Shown piece after piece: positions 44,891-53,600 of a DNA stretch of 64,000 nt (the stretch's first letter is position 1; the number at the start of each line of letters is the position of its first letter). The translations under genes and the position numbers were made by a program. A model generated the notes under the pieces. The model was not told where the DNA came from and did not search any database. It saw only the letters and a program-made list of their open reading frames with translations. The DNA comes from JAWXVE01 sp044425575 (GTDB taxonomy: Bacteria; Bacillota; Clostridia; Lachnospirales; Lachnospiraceae), in the NCBI GenBank assembly GCA_044425575.1, contig JAWXVE010000001.1, positions 19,678-83,677 on the forward strand, given 5' to 3'.

Positions 44891-45316
44891 ATGGATAATC
44901 AGCTAATAGAACAGAAGGTAGAGATGTTATCATTTCCGGAAATGGGAGATGAGAGAGGCCATTTAGTAGTGGTGGAAGGAATGAAGCAAGTTCCCTTTCC
45001 TATTGCACGAATTTTCTATATTTATGGGTCTGATACAGACGTGATTCGTGGATGTCATGCAAATCGAAAATCAGAATTCGTACTTATTAATATATGTGGT
45101 TCTTCGAAAGTGAAAGTGAAAGATGGGAAAGAAGAAATCATATATGAATTAAATCGCTCTCATATGGGGATTTATTTGCCTAGGATGATTTGGAAAGAAA
45201 TGTATGATTTCTCGGAAGACTCTATTCTGCTATGCTTATCGAGTGAACCATATGATGCGGCAGAATATATTCGCGATTATTCAGAATATATACAAGAAAT
45301 GAATGGTAAAAGATAA
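44891..45316 (+). CDS. fdtA: dTDP-4-oxo-6-deoxyglucose 3,4-ketoisomerase, FdtA/QdtA-like
   Basis: A 141-residue cupin of the FdtA/QdtA family. RIFYIYGSDTDVIRGCHANRKSEF is the diagnostic region, with the catalytic His in GCHAN (usually GFHAH/GYHAH, so the second His is Asn here). PRMIWKEMYDFS and SSEPYDAAEYIRDY close the barrel. It moves the keto group from C4 to C3 before transamination by the upstream aminotransferase. ATG 44891 is preferred to GTG 44882 because the purine-rich GAAGGGTGA lies upstream. FdtA gives the galacto product and QdtA the gluco product; I cannot tell which applies. Confidence 0.8.
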   Translation: MDNQLIEQKVEMLSFPEMGDERGHLVVVEGMKQVPFPIARIFYIYGSDTDVIRGCHANRKSEFVLINICGSSKVKVKDGKEEIIYELNRSHMGIYLPRMIWKEMYDFSEDSILLCLSSEPYDAAEYIRDYSEYIQEMNGKR

Positions 45317-45317
45317 T

Positions 45318-46082
45318 ATGAGTAATGAAGAACGCAGGGGACCAAGGAAACTCGTGTCGCTAATTCTCACCACCTATAACTGCAAAGATATGCTAGTGCA
45401 GACCTTGCAGAGCATAGAGCAGCAGACCTATCCATCCATTGAATTAATTATTGTAGATGGAAACTCTACGGATGGTACAGTAGAAGCGATTGAAGAATAT
45501 AGTCAACGCTCCCCTTATCCCTTGCAATGGATATCTGAACCAGACCAAGGAATTTATGATGCCATTAATAAAGGGATTGGGTTAGCAAAAGGTGATTATA
45601 TTGAAGTGATGAATGATGAATATAGTGTAGATGATGCCATTGAACAACTAGTACAGGCAACAGAAAGTCAGGAACATTACGTTGGTGCTCATGCAGACTT
45701 GGTCTATGCGGATCAAGGTGTAGTCATACGAGCTTGGAAAATGGGAGAGGGGCGTATTGGAAGCGGTTGGATGCCAGGTCATCCCACACTACTCTTAGAA
45801 TCGTCAGTGTATAATAAGTATGGATTGTATGATACTACTTATACATGTTCCGCAGATTATGAATTCATGGTACGTTTTCTAACAGCAGGGGAACAACTGG
45901 CCTATGTGCCACAGAACTTAGTATCTATGTATTATGGTGGGACAAGTACGGCTACATTAAGTAGCTATCTTGTTTCCTTTCGAGAAGCGCACCGTGCGCT
46001 TCGCAAGAATCATGTACGATTTCCATTGGGGATTTGCCTCATTCGAACCGTACGTGTGTTATGGCAGTTTGTGAAGAAATAG
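45318..46082 (+). CDS. Glycosyltransferase family 2
   Basis: A 254-residue GT-A enzyme of the WcaA-like group: SLILTTYNCKDML, IIVDGNSTDGTVEAI, EPDQGIYDAINKGIGLAKGDYI, and MPGHPTLLLES with SADYEFMVRF near the acceptor site. The position where many GT2 enzymes have a DxD-like motif reads VMNDEYSVDD. It starts just after the fdtA stop (ATG 45318); ATG 45303 is an in-frame alternative, and neither has a strong ribosome site. It may add the formamidohexose, by position only. Confidence 0.82.
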   Translation: MSNEERRGPRKLVSLILTTYNCKDMLVQTLQSIEQQTYPSIELIIVDGNSTDGTVEAIEEYSQRSPYPLQWISEPDQGIYDAINKGIGLAKGDYIEVMNDEYSVDDAIEQLVQATESQEHYVGAHADLVYADQGVVIRAWKMGEGRIGSGWMPGHPTLLLESSVYNKYGLYDTTYTCSADYEFMVRFLTAGEQLAYVPQNLVSMYYGGTSTATLSSYLVSFREAHRALRKNHVRFPLGICLIRTVRVLWQFVKK

Positions 46083-46093
46083 AGGGATAGAAC

Positions 46094-47632
46094 GTGACAA
46101 GATTAAAATCACAGCATAAAGAAATAATCATTTTTGGAATAGTAACGTTACTCACTACGATTCTATTCTTTTTACTGGTAAAAGATTGGGGGATTCAGTA
46201 TGCCGTAGATTCCCAAAGTTATGTGGAACTAGGGGCTATGCATGGTGTGAAACCTATTTATCCCCTTTTTTTGTTTGTCCATAAGTTGTTATTTGGAGAA
46301 GAAGCATATTTACAGGCGGCAGTTATTTCTCAAGGACTCTTGTCGGTTGGGTGTTCCTTGGGACTTGTGTTTTATTTAAAGAAACTATTTGGACTGCATT
46401 ATATTGAAGTATATATATGTTATTGTCTGTCCTTGTTGGTATATATGATTGAATGGCCTAATTTTATCTCCTCTCAATATATCTTAACGGAAGCTATTAC
46501 GTACCCCCTATTCTATCTATACTTCATTACGGTTTTACAAGTAATCTATAAGGGTGGTTGGAAGAGTATTGTCTTATGTGGGGTTATGTCCTTTCTATTG
46601 GCAATGACTAGATCGCAGTTGTTGCTGGTAATGGGGATTACATCAGTAGCTTTTACCATAGCTCTTGCAAGGAATCAACTAATAAGCAAGAGAGTTACAG
46701 TCAAGAATCTGCTACTTGTTATAGTCAAAGGCGTTGTGGTAATTCCGCTCACCTTATATCTTGGAATTCAAAGTGTGAACTATGGAATGACTGTATATTT
46801 ATCGGCTTATGCTACCATAGAATCTATAAGCACACAGGCAACCGCAAATGATAGTGTTACCAATATGGGAGTGGAAGACCAAGAAGCACTAGAGGCAGCT
46901 GTTCAAACGGTGGAAGTGGTAAATGTTACGTATTCTGATAATCAATCATCTCATGCATTATGGCAACGTTTAAGCTATACCATTGATGAGGAGGATGTGG
47001 CACTATTTGATGACCCACATTTTCAAGAAATATTTTCACAATTATACGAAGCCATTGACGAAGCACAGCAGCGATATCCATATAGACCGAAGAATCTATG
47101 GACCTGGGAACATATTGCCAATTCTACTAATCAGAATGCTTCTATTACAGATGAGATTACAGATGCTTACCGCATTGCACATGCAGAGGACCCTACTTTT
47201 CAAGAAGATTCTATTAGTATAAAAGATAAGCTTAGTTCACAGTTATTACGAGAACATTGGTTGGACTACTTGTACTACACACTATGCCTCTTTCCGCAAA
47301 GTTTTGTATGTACGGTGTTCTTTCAGATTGAATCCATCTATCTTCTGTGCCATATTATTACCTTGTTTTTATACATAAGTGCCATTGTTATGAGCATATT
47401 GTGTGTGAAGAATAAGAAATTAGATACGAAAGTTGGTATTTATATGTTCACAGTTTTGGTGGCTTCTTGTTGTTTTATTGTGGCAACTAACTTGGTGTTT
47501 TATGGAATACAGAGATATCTATACTATATTTTTGGAACATTCTATATTGGGTATTTTCTATTGTTATGCCAAATGTATCGAGGGTATCTACAAGCGTGGT
47601 GGAAGACTCATAGAAAGAGTAATTGCAAGTAA
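46094..47632 (+). CDS. Polytopic membrane protein, GT-C-like
   Basis: A 512-residue protein with about 10 hydrophobic segments and a hydrophilic loop of about 130 residues (from STQATANDSVTN) between them. A short acidic motif, YAVDSQSYVEL, follows the first helix, as in GT-C enzymes. It starts with GTG 46094 after GAGGGATAG. I do not recognise a named family. It precedes a DPM1-like GT2, which suggests that it uses a polyprenyl-phosphate sugar as donor on the outer face. Confidence 0.6.
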   Translation: MTRLKSQHKEIIIFGIVTLLTTILFFLLVKDWGIQYAVDSQSYVELGAMHGVKPIYPLFLFVHKLLFGEEAYLQAAVISQGLLSVGCSLGLVFYLKKLFGLHYIEVYICYCLSLLVYMIEWPNFISSQYILTEAITYPLFYLYFITVLQVIYKGGWKSIVLCGVMSFLLAMTRSQLLLVMGITSVAFTIALARNQLISKRVTVKNLLLVIVKGVVVIPLTLYLGIQSVNYGMTVYLSAYATIESISTQATANDSVTNMGVEDQEALEAAVQTVEVVNVTYSDNQSSHALWQRLSYTIDEEDVALFDDPHFQEIFSQLYEAIDEAQQRYPYRPKNLWTWEHIANSTNQNASITDEITDAYRIAHAEDPTFQEDSISIKDKLSSQLLREHWLDYLYYTLCLFPQSFVCTVFFQIESIYLLCHIITLFLYISAIVMSILCVKNKKLDTKVGIYMFTVLVASCCFIVATNLVFYGIQRYLYYIFGTFYIGYFLLLCQMYRGYLQAWWKTHRKSNCK

Positions 47633-47647
47633 GGAGAAAGAATTCCT

Positions 47648-48373
47648 ATGAAACGATGTCTCATTATTATACCAGCCTATAACGAGGCTGGAAGCATTGA
47701 AAAAGTAGTTGACTATATTAGGGAGAATCATCCAGAGTATGATTACCTTGTGATTAACGACGGGTCTACAGATGAAACAGAGTCTATTTGTAGGCGTAGA
47801 CAATATCAATATGTTAGCCTACCAATCAACTTAGGAATTGGTGGTGCAGTGCAAACAGGTTATCAATATGCTCTGGAATATGAGTATGATATTGCAGTTC
47901 AGATTGACGGAGATGGACAGCACAATGTGGATTATATTAGAGAAATGGTAGATTTAATTGAATCAGGAGAAGCTGATGCAGTCATTGGATCACGATTCGT
48001 GAATAAGGAAGGATTTCAATCGTCTATTGGAAGAAGAATCGGTATTCAATTCTTAAGCCGTTTATTACAAGTGTTATGTTTTCGCAGAATTAAAGATGTA
48101 ACAAGTGGATTTCGTGCCATGGATCGAAGATTTATTGAAATATTTGCTAGAGATTATCCAAGTGATTATCCAGAGCCAGAGACCATTATGGCAGTTCATA
48201 TGCATGGAGGAGTCATTCACGAAATACCAGTTGTGATGAATGAACGTATGGAGGGAACAAGCTCTATTAATGCAGTGAAATCTATCTATTATATGGTAAA
48301 GGTAACATTAGCTATTTGCATACGTAGGTTGAGCTATGGTGTTAGAAGAGACCGGAAGGGAGTACACCAATGA
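47648..48373 (+). CDS. Polyprenyl-phosphate glycosyltransferase, GT2, DPM1-like without membrane anchor
   Basis: A 241-residue GT2: IIPAYNEAGSIEK, VINDGSTDET, INLGIGGAVQTGY, the metal-binding QIDGDGQHN and DVTSGFRAMDR. This is the pattern of dolichyl/polyprenyl-phosphate mannose or glucose synthases, but the C-terminal membrane helices are missing. The adjacent DUF2304 gene supplies two or more helices and may anchor it. AAGGAGAAAG precedes the ATG; the stop overlaps the DUF2304 start (ATGA). Confidence 0.87.
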   Translation: MKRCLIIIPAYNEAGSIEKVVDYIRENHPEYDYLVINDGSTDETESICRRRQYQYVSLPINLGIGGAVQTGYQYALEYEYDIAVQIDGDGQHNVDYIREMVDLIESGEADAVIGSRFVNKEGFQSSIGRRIGIQFLSRLLQVLCFRRIKDVTSGFRAMDRRFIEIFARDYPSDYPEPETIMAVHMHGGVIHEIPVVMNERMEGTSSINAVKSIYYMVKVTLAICIRRLSYGVRRDRKGVHQ

Positions 48374-48750
48374 TATCAGGTGATGTGAAATTATGGCTCG
48401 TGGTGGCTGTAATCGTTTATTTTGTAGTGATTCTTAGATTCCTTAAGAACAAAGCATTGGAATTAAAATATACATTGCTATGGCTGTTTGCGGGAGTAGT
48501 ATTTGGTATTCTTGGAGTATCACCAGGTATTTTATTTACAGGAATTCAGTTAGTGGGCATTCAAGACCCTATGAATGGGATTTACTTTATAGCAATTGGT
48601 CTGATACTTGCAATCTTAATGTCTATTACCTCCATTGTATCAAGGCAATCTAATAAAATCAGAAGATTAATTCAAGAAAATGCCATATTGGAGAAGCGAG
48701 TAAGAGATATTGAGGAGATTATGCAGAAAGAGTCAGAGGAGAAGTTATGA
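48370..48750 (+). CDS. DUF2304 membrane protein
   Basis: A 126-residue protein with three membrane helices (residues ~8-24, 33-55, 70-90) followed by a charged coiled-coil-like tail (residues ~95-126). It matches the DUF2304 family, which is regularly encoded next to GT2 polyprenyl-phosphate transferases, as here. A role as partner or anchor of that enzyme is likely but unproved. It overlaps both neighbours by 4 bases, indicating translational coupling. Confidence 0.85.
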   Translation: MISGDVKLWLVVAVIVYFVVILRFLKNKALELKYTLLWLFAGVVFGILGVSPGILFTGIQLVGIQDPMNGIYFIAIGLILAILMSITSIVSRQSNKIRRLIQENAILEKRVRDIEEIMQKESEEKL

Positions 48751-50639
48751 TTACATCATTTATCTTATTATATTATGGACAGGATAGAGAGTGCGGTTGT
48801 GCAACAGCAGTGGTTCGTACACTTGTTGTATGGCAGTTCATCTTATTGTGCATGGTACAAGGGTTAAGCGCTATCACGCAATTACACTGGACGGGATTGT
48901 TTGTCTGTTATGCAACCGTGGACCTTGCCCTACTTCTCTATCACAGGAAGCAAAAAGTGAAGTGTTGGAATCCACTTCGTAATGTGAAGGAGTGGATTGA
49001 CCCATATGTAGTACTTTTGTTTCTAACATGGTTGATTGCCTTTGTGATTGCTGTGATACACATACCATATAATTGGGATTCCATGACGTATCATCTCCCT
49101 AGAATTGCACATTGGGTACAGAATGAATCCGTTCAACATTTTGCCAGTAATGATGATCGATTAATTGCAAGCCCAGTATTAGCAGCCTATACGAATCTGT
49201 GTAGTTTCTTGTGGTTTGGTCAAGAAGTACGAGTACTCAACTTGTTACAATGTTTTGCCTACGGGGTAAATGCCTATTTAGTCTATGGAATTGCGGTTAT
49301 AATTGGTGCCAAGAAAAAGTATGCTTATGTAGCCACTTTGTTATTCTTAACCATGCCAATTGCATTCGCAGAAGCTACGACTACCCAAGTGGACCATTAT
49401 TCTACTATGTGGTTGTTGTGTTTTGCGTATCTGCTGATTCCGTTTTGGCAAACTGAGCAGATTCGTATGAATAAAAAGACAATAAAAGAGATTGTTTATT
49501 TAGCTTTGTGTGCATCATTTGCCTACTTGGCGAAACCATCCGTGGGATTTGCAATTGTTATTTTGCTCATTGGATTATTAGTGAGTTGTATCCAGAGAAA
49601 AGATGATATTATCACCTTAATCAAATTAGCAGTAGTAGCGGGGGTGGCGATTCTTGTGCCTATTCTTCCAGAATGGATTCGTAATCTTGCAAGTTATGGA
49701 AGTATTTCAGTGGAACAAGTAGGGAGTAGGCAATTAGTAGGAACTATATTGCCTCATTATCTCTTTATCAATTGGCTCAAAAATATTACCTTTAATCTTG
49801 CCCCTATCTTTCCAGAGGCCATACAATATAAGATAGAAGATGGTCTAGAATCTTTGGCCAATGGAATCGGAGTTGACTTTAATCATGAAAGTATAGCGGA
49901 AGGCGGTATGAATTTCAGTTACCATACGTTCCGTACGTATAATTGTGATGTTGCAGTCAATGTTGTAGTTGCCATCCTTGCCTTAATCTGTTGTATCATC
50001 TTGTGTATTCGCTTCCAGAAACTAACGAAAATACAACGATACTACAGTATAACAGCAATGGTGTCCTTTGGAGTATTCTGTGTGGCACTTCGCTGGGAAT
50101 CTTTTGTTACACGGTACATGCTATCGTATTTAGCCTTACTGTGTCCTATGATTGTCATTGTAATACAACAATGCATAGCATCTAGGAGAGAAGTAGTGCA
50201 TAGAAGTATCATAGGTATATTAGTAGTTGTATCTGGACTCTTTTTCGCCGACCAAGTGGTGTATTCCTATGAAGACGGACCGACTTATGAAATCTCAGGC
50301 TATTTTACCATGGGACAACCTTATTTATTAGGAGAATACATTGAGTTAGAAGAATACGTATCTCAAATGGGTTATGAAACTTATGGAATTCTCATGAAAG
50401 ATGGAATGTATGAATATCCCCTATGGAGAGCCATTGATAACCAAGAAAGTGAAATTCGTCACATTATGGTAGAAAGTACATTGTCTCAATATGAGGATGC
50501 ATCGTATATACCAGATTGTATCATTATTACGAAGAAGGGGGTTATGGAGAGTACCATAACGTATAATGGAACTGAATATGTGAAAAATGAAGTAGTCTGT
50601 GAGCAATTTGTTACATTGTATGAACAAGTAATGAAATGA
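48747..50639 (+). CDS. GT39-like membrane glycosyltransferase
   Basis: A 630-residue protein with about 12-13 helices. The first large outer loop shows YNWDSMTYHLPRIAHWVQ, which puts an aspartate and following histidine-arginine where GT-C/PMT-like enzymes hold the catalytic acid. It also has NDDRLIASPVLAAY. It is likely to move a sugar from a polyprenyl-phosphate donor onto glycan or protein outside the cell. GAGGAG precedes the ATG, which overlaps the DUF2304 stop. The GT2, DUF2304 and this gene form a compact set. Confidence 0.72.
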   Translation: MITSFILLYYGQDRECGCATAVVRTLVVWQFILLCMVQGLSAITQLHWTGLFVCYATVDLALLLYHRKQKVKCWNPLRNVKEWIDPYVVLLFLTWLIAFVIAVIHIPYNWDSMTYHLPRIAHWVQNESVQHFASNDDRLIASPVLAAYTNLCSFLWFGQEVRVLNLLQCFAYGVNAYLVYGIAVIIGAKKKYAYVATLLFLTMPIAFAEATTTQVDHYSTMWLLCFAYLLIPFWQTEQIRMNKKTIKEIVYLALCASFAYLAKPSVGFAIVILLIGLLVSCIQRKDDIITLIKLAVVAGVAILVPILPEWIRNLASYGSISVEQVGSRQLVGTILPHYLFINWLKNITFNLAPIFPEAIQYKIEDGLESLANGIGVDFNHESIAEGGMNFSYHTFRTYNCDVAVNVVVAILALICCIILCIRFQKLTKIQRYYSITAMVSFGVFCVALRWESFVTRYMLSYLALLCPMIVIVIQQCIASRREVVHRSIIGILVVVSGLFFADQVVYSYEDGPTYEISGYFTMGQPYLLGEYIELEEYVSQMGYETYGILMKDGMYEYPLWRAIDNQESEIRHIMVESTLSQYEDASYIPDCIIITKKGVMESTITYNGTEYVKNEVVCEQFVTLYEQVMK

Positions 50640-51847
50640 GAATTAAGATGAAGAAAAAGCTGGTACAAATTAACACGGTTTGCAATGGTAGTGTGGGACG
50701 CATTATGGGGCAAATTCAAAGAACTGCCATGGAACAAGGAATGGATACCTTGTCTATTTATGGTAGGCGAAATGGGTATGGAGACATGCCTTGTGTAAAA
50801 TGTGGCAATGGAGTATCTTTTTGGCTCCATGTGGCGTTAACTACTGTAACGGATCGCAACGGATTTGGCTCATACTTTGTGACTAAGAAGATGGTTAGAA
50901 TACTTCGAAAAGAGCAACCAGATGTGATTCACCTCCATAATATACATGGGTATTACCTGCATATTGGAGTCTTATTTCGTTACTTGAAAGAGGAATATAA
51001 GGGGAAGGTCATATGGTCCTTGCATGATTGCTGGTCTTTTACAGGACATTGCCCATATTATATCCTTGCAAAATGTGACCGGTGGAAGGCAAGCTGCTAT
51101 AAGTGCCCCAATCAAAGAAGTTATCCCATTAGCTTTGGGTTAGACCAATCTAAGAAGAATTATAGAGATAAGAAGGAACTTTTTACAGGAATCACGGACC
51201 TTACGTTGTTAGTGCCGTCACAGTGGCTTATGGAACAAGTGGAAGAATCTTATTTAAAGGAATATCCATGCAAAGTGATTGCTCATGGAATTGATGTATC
51301 TATATTTCATTCTGGGGACAAGGGATTTTCACATGATTCTTATGGTATTGCTCGTCCTAGTAAAATAATCTTAGGTGTTGCCAGTATCTGGGAAGAGCGT
51401 AAGGGGTTAAGAACCTTTGTAGAATTGGCACAATCCCTTCCCGAACAGTACCAGATTGTATTAGTAGGAGTATCAAGTATTCAGAAACAGCAGTTAAGTT
51501 CCCATGGTATTATTGGTATCTTAAGAACAGAACATATGGCAGAATTAGTGGAATTATATACAGCAGCCCATGTATTTGTAAATCCATCTAGGGAGGAAAC
51601 ATTTTCTCTTGTCACCTTAGAGGCTCTTGCGTGTGGAACGCCTGTTATTGTAACGAACGATAGCGCTACGAAGGAATTAGTGGGAGAATGCGGAATCATT
51701 GTACAGGGAAATGAAGTGACAGATTACTTGGCAGCCATTCATGATTTAGAGGAACAATATCCCAGTCAAGACACTATGAGTAAGCATGTAGAGTGTTATG
51801 AGTTAGAACAGCAAATGAACGAGGTAATGAAGTTATATGAAAGTTAG
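50636..51847 (+). CDS. Glycosyltransferase family 4, WcaC-like
   Basis: A 403-residue GT-B enzyme. INTVCNGSVGRIMGQIQ opens the chain; DVIHLHNIHGYYLH and SLHDCWSFTGHCPYYI (with CDRWKASCYKCPN nearby) are the WcaC-type acceptor features, and SREETFSLVTLEALACG is the donor motif. It is cytoplasmic, in contrast to the membrane enzymes on both sides. It begins at an ATGA overlap with the preceding stop; ATG 50648 is an alternative. Confidence 0.86.
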   Translation: MRIKMKKKLVQINTVCNGSVGRIMGQIQRTAMEQGMDTLSIYGRRNGYGDMPCVKCGNGVSFWLHVALTTVTDRNGFGSYFVTKKMVRILRKEQPDVIHLHNIHGYYLHIGVLFRYLKEEYKGKVIWSLHDCWSFTGHCPYYILAKCDRWKASCYKCPNQRSYPISFGLDQSKKNYRDKKELFTGITDLTLLVPSQWLMEQVEESYLKEYPCKVIAHGIDVSIFHSGDKGFSHDSYGIARPSKIILGVASIWEERKGLRTFVELAQSLPEQYQIVLVGVSSIQKQQLSSHGIIGILRTEHMAELVELYTAAHVFVNPSREETFSLVTLEALACGTPVIVTNDSATKELVGECGIIVQGNEVTDYLAAIHDLEEQYPSQDTMSKHVECYELEQQMNEVMKLYES

Positions 51848-53525
51848 TACAAAATGGAATCATGTGATTCTACTATATGTGGCAGGAGTGATTTTCTATG
51901 GCCTAGTAGCTACTAGGATTACCATTCCAGTACATTATGGAGCGGACGAGGAATTATATGTAGCCCTTGCTAAGAATTTTTTCTATGAAGGTGTTTTTAT
52001 GAAGGGGTACGAAGCCCTTGATTATAGTTGTGTCCTTTATTCTATTCTGCTATCAGGAGTGTATTTCTTCTATGATGCAGATTCCATTGTATTTCTTATG
52101 CGTTTACTGGGTGTCTTGTTACAAGTGTCCAGTGTATTTCCTGTTTATTATCTAGGGAGTCGAATACTGGGGAATCATAAGAAAGCTCTTGGGATATGTG
52201 CTTTATCGCTTATTATTCCAGAGATGATGAATAGCATGTATCTCATGCAGGAAGTCTTGTGTTACCCATTGTTGTTATGGGGACTTGTATTGCTCTACCT
52301 AGATCAAATGGAAGAACGATACCACAGAGTGACACGGTATACCATATTAACTATTCTCTTTATGGTATTAACCTATTATACGAAGACATATGCCATTGTA
52401 TGTGTTGTATCCTATTGTTTCTACTGGTTCGTTGCTGCGATTCACCATAGAACAAAAGCAATCTGGGTGAAGTGTATCACTGTTGTGTTAGTGTCAGCAG
52501 CGTTTCTAATGGCTGGACGTATTCTTGTTGCAATGCCTAATGTGGGATTGGAAACGGCTAATCATTATTCCACTCAAATCCAGAATTTATTTCCAATTAC
52601 ACTGGAAACCCTTTGGCAAATCGTATATGGACTATGCTTTTATGGAGCCTTCCTCCTATTGTGTACAGGGTTCTTTCCCGTTGTTATGCCATTGCTTCAT
52701 ATGGAACAGTTCTCCTTGCATCATAGAAGATTTCTGAAACAACTGCTGCTAGTTACGGCATTTCTCTTGGTTGAGGTTGTGGTATGTATTCTGTGCACGG
52801 AAACGCAACCATTTGAATATCCTAACAAATTTATCTATCGTTATTTGTATGTGGTGGCAGTTCCGTATTGGATTCTATTTGCACATTTGCCATCCGGCCA
52901 AGGGAAAGAAAAGCCCATTGAGCTAGATTGGCGAAGTAACGTCCTTGCAATAGGAATGGTAGGTACTATGTTGATTTATTATGTGGGATTACCAGAAGAG
53001 TATCCCATTGGAATTATGGATGGCTTTCTATTTCTCTTAATTGAGAATATGGATCGCTATATCTGGCATGGATTTCCTATATTCCTTACCTTAGGAATTG
53101 CAGTTGTATTAGGTGCAACTTATTTGTACGGTAGAAAACATGCTATTTCTTATAAGAAATCTTTCTTCAGAGGTGTTACCCTATATTGTATTGTGTTTCT
53201 AGTGATTAACTGTATACAATTGCCTTATTATCACAATGTGGTAGCAGAGGGAGAGGTATTAGAGCCACAATTTGTAGTAATTGCGGAAGTGGTCAATGAG
53301 TATGATACCATTTATTATGTGTCGGATTCCTTAGATTATAAAGCGGCCTTTTATGCCTATATACAGAAGGACTATCAGTGGATATCTTCGGCACAGTTGG
53401 AAGTAAGATTGGCATCAAGTGAAGTCGAAGAGGTGATTTATATTGTAAATAAGGAAGCGTGGATTGCTGGAGATATAACAGGTAATCTTATTAAGGAATT
53501 GCCAGACTACTATGTGATTCGCTGA
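51837..53525 (+). CDS. PMT/GT39-like membrane glycosyltransferase
   Basis: A 562-residue protein with about 12 helices. After the first helix, HYGADEELYVALAKNFFYEG contains an Asp-Glu-Glu cluster at the position of the catalytic acid in PMT-like GT-C enzymes. The C-terminal ~100 residues are soluble (from YYHNVVAEGEV). It overlaps the upstream WcaC-like gene by 11 bases. With 46094 and 48747 it makes three GT-C-like proteins in one block, all of which may use lipid-phosphate sugars. Confidence 0.7.
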   Translation: MKVSTKWNHVILLYVAGVIFYGLVATRITIPVHYGADEELYVALAKNFFYEGVFMKGYEALDYSCVLYSILLSGVYFFYDADSIVFLMRLLGVLLQVSSVFPVYYLGSRILGNHKKALGICALSLIIPEMMNSMYLMQEVLCYPLLLWGLVLLYLDQMEERYHRVTRYTILTILFMVLTYYTKTYAIVCVVSYCFYWFVAAIHHRTKAIWVKCITVVLVSAAFLMAGRILVAMPNVGLETANHYSTQIQNLFPITLETLWQIVYGLCFYGAFLLLCTGFFPVVMPLLHMEQFSLHHRRFLKQLLLVTAFLLVEVVVCILCTETQPFEYPNKFIYRYLYVVAVPYWILFAHLPSGQGKEKPIELDWRSNVLAIGMVGTMLIYYVGLPEEYPIGIMDGFLFLLIENMDRYIWHGFPIFLTLGIAVVLGATYLYGRKHAISYKKSFFRGVTLYCIVFLVINCIQLPYYHNVVAEGEVLEPQFVVIAEVVNEYDTIYYVSDSLDYKAAFYAYIQKDYQWISSAQLEVRLASSEVEEVIYIVNKEAWIAGDITGNLIKELPDYYVIR

Positions 53526-53555
53526 ACTGAAATTTAAAGTGCATAAATAGCAGCA

Positions 53556-53567
53556 ATATGTTAGAAT
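53556..53567 (+). promoter_or_regulatory. Possible extended -10 promoter before 53601
   Basis: TATGTTAGAAT contains TG-N-TAGAAT (TAGAAT at 53562-53567), an extended -10 element, in the 75-base gap between two genes. No good -35 is seen. Confidence 0.35.
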
Positions 53568-53600
53568 AGTAAAGATATAGAAGGGACACTCGTATGAACT

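Noticed and set aside
46983..47222. A 79-codon plus-strand frame inside the membrane protein at 46094
   Set aside because: It is an overlapping frame of a real gene with no ribosome site or recognisable product.
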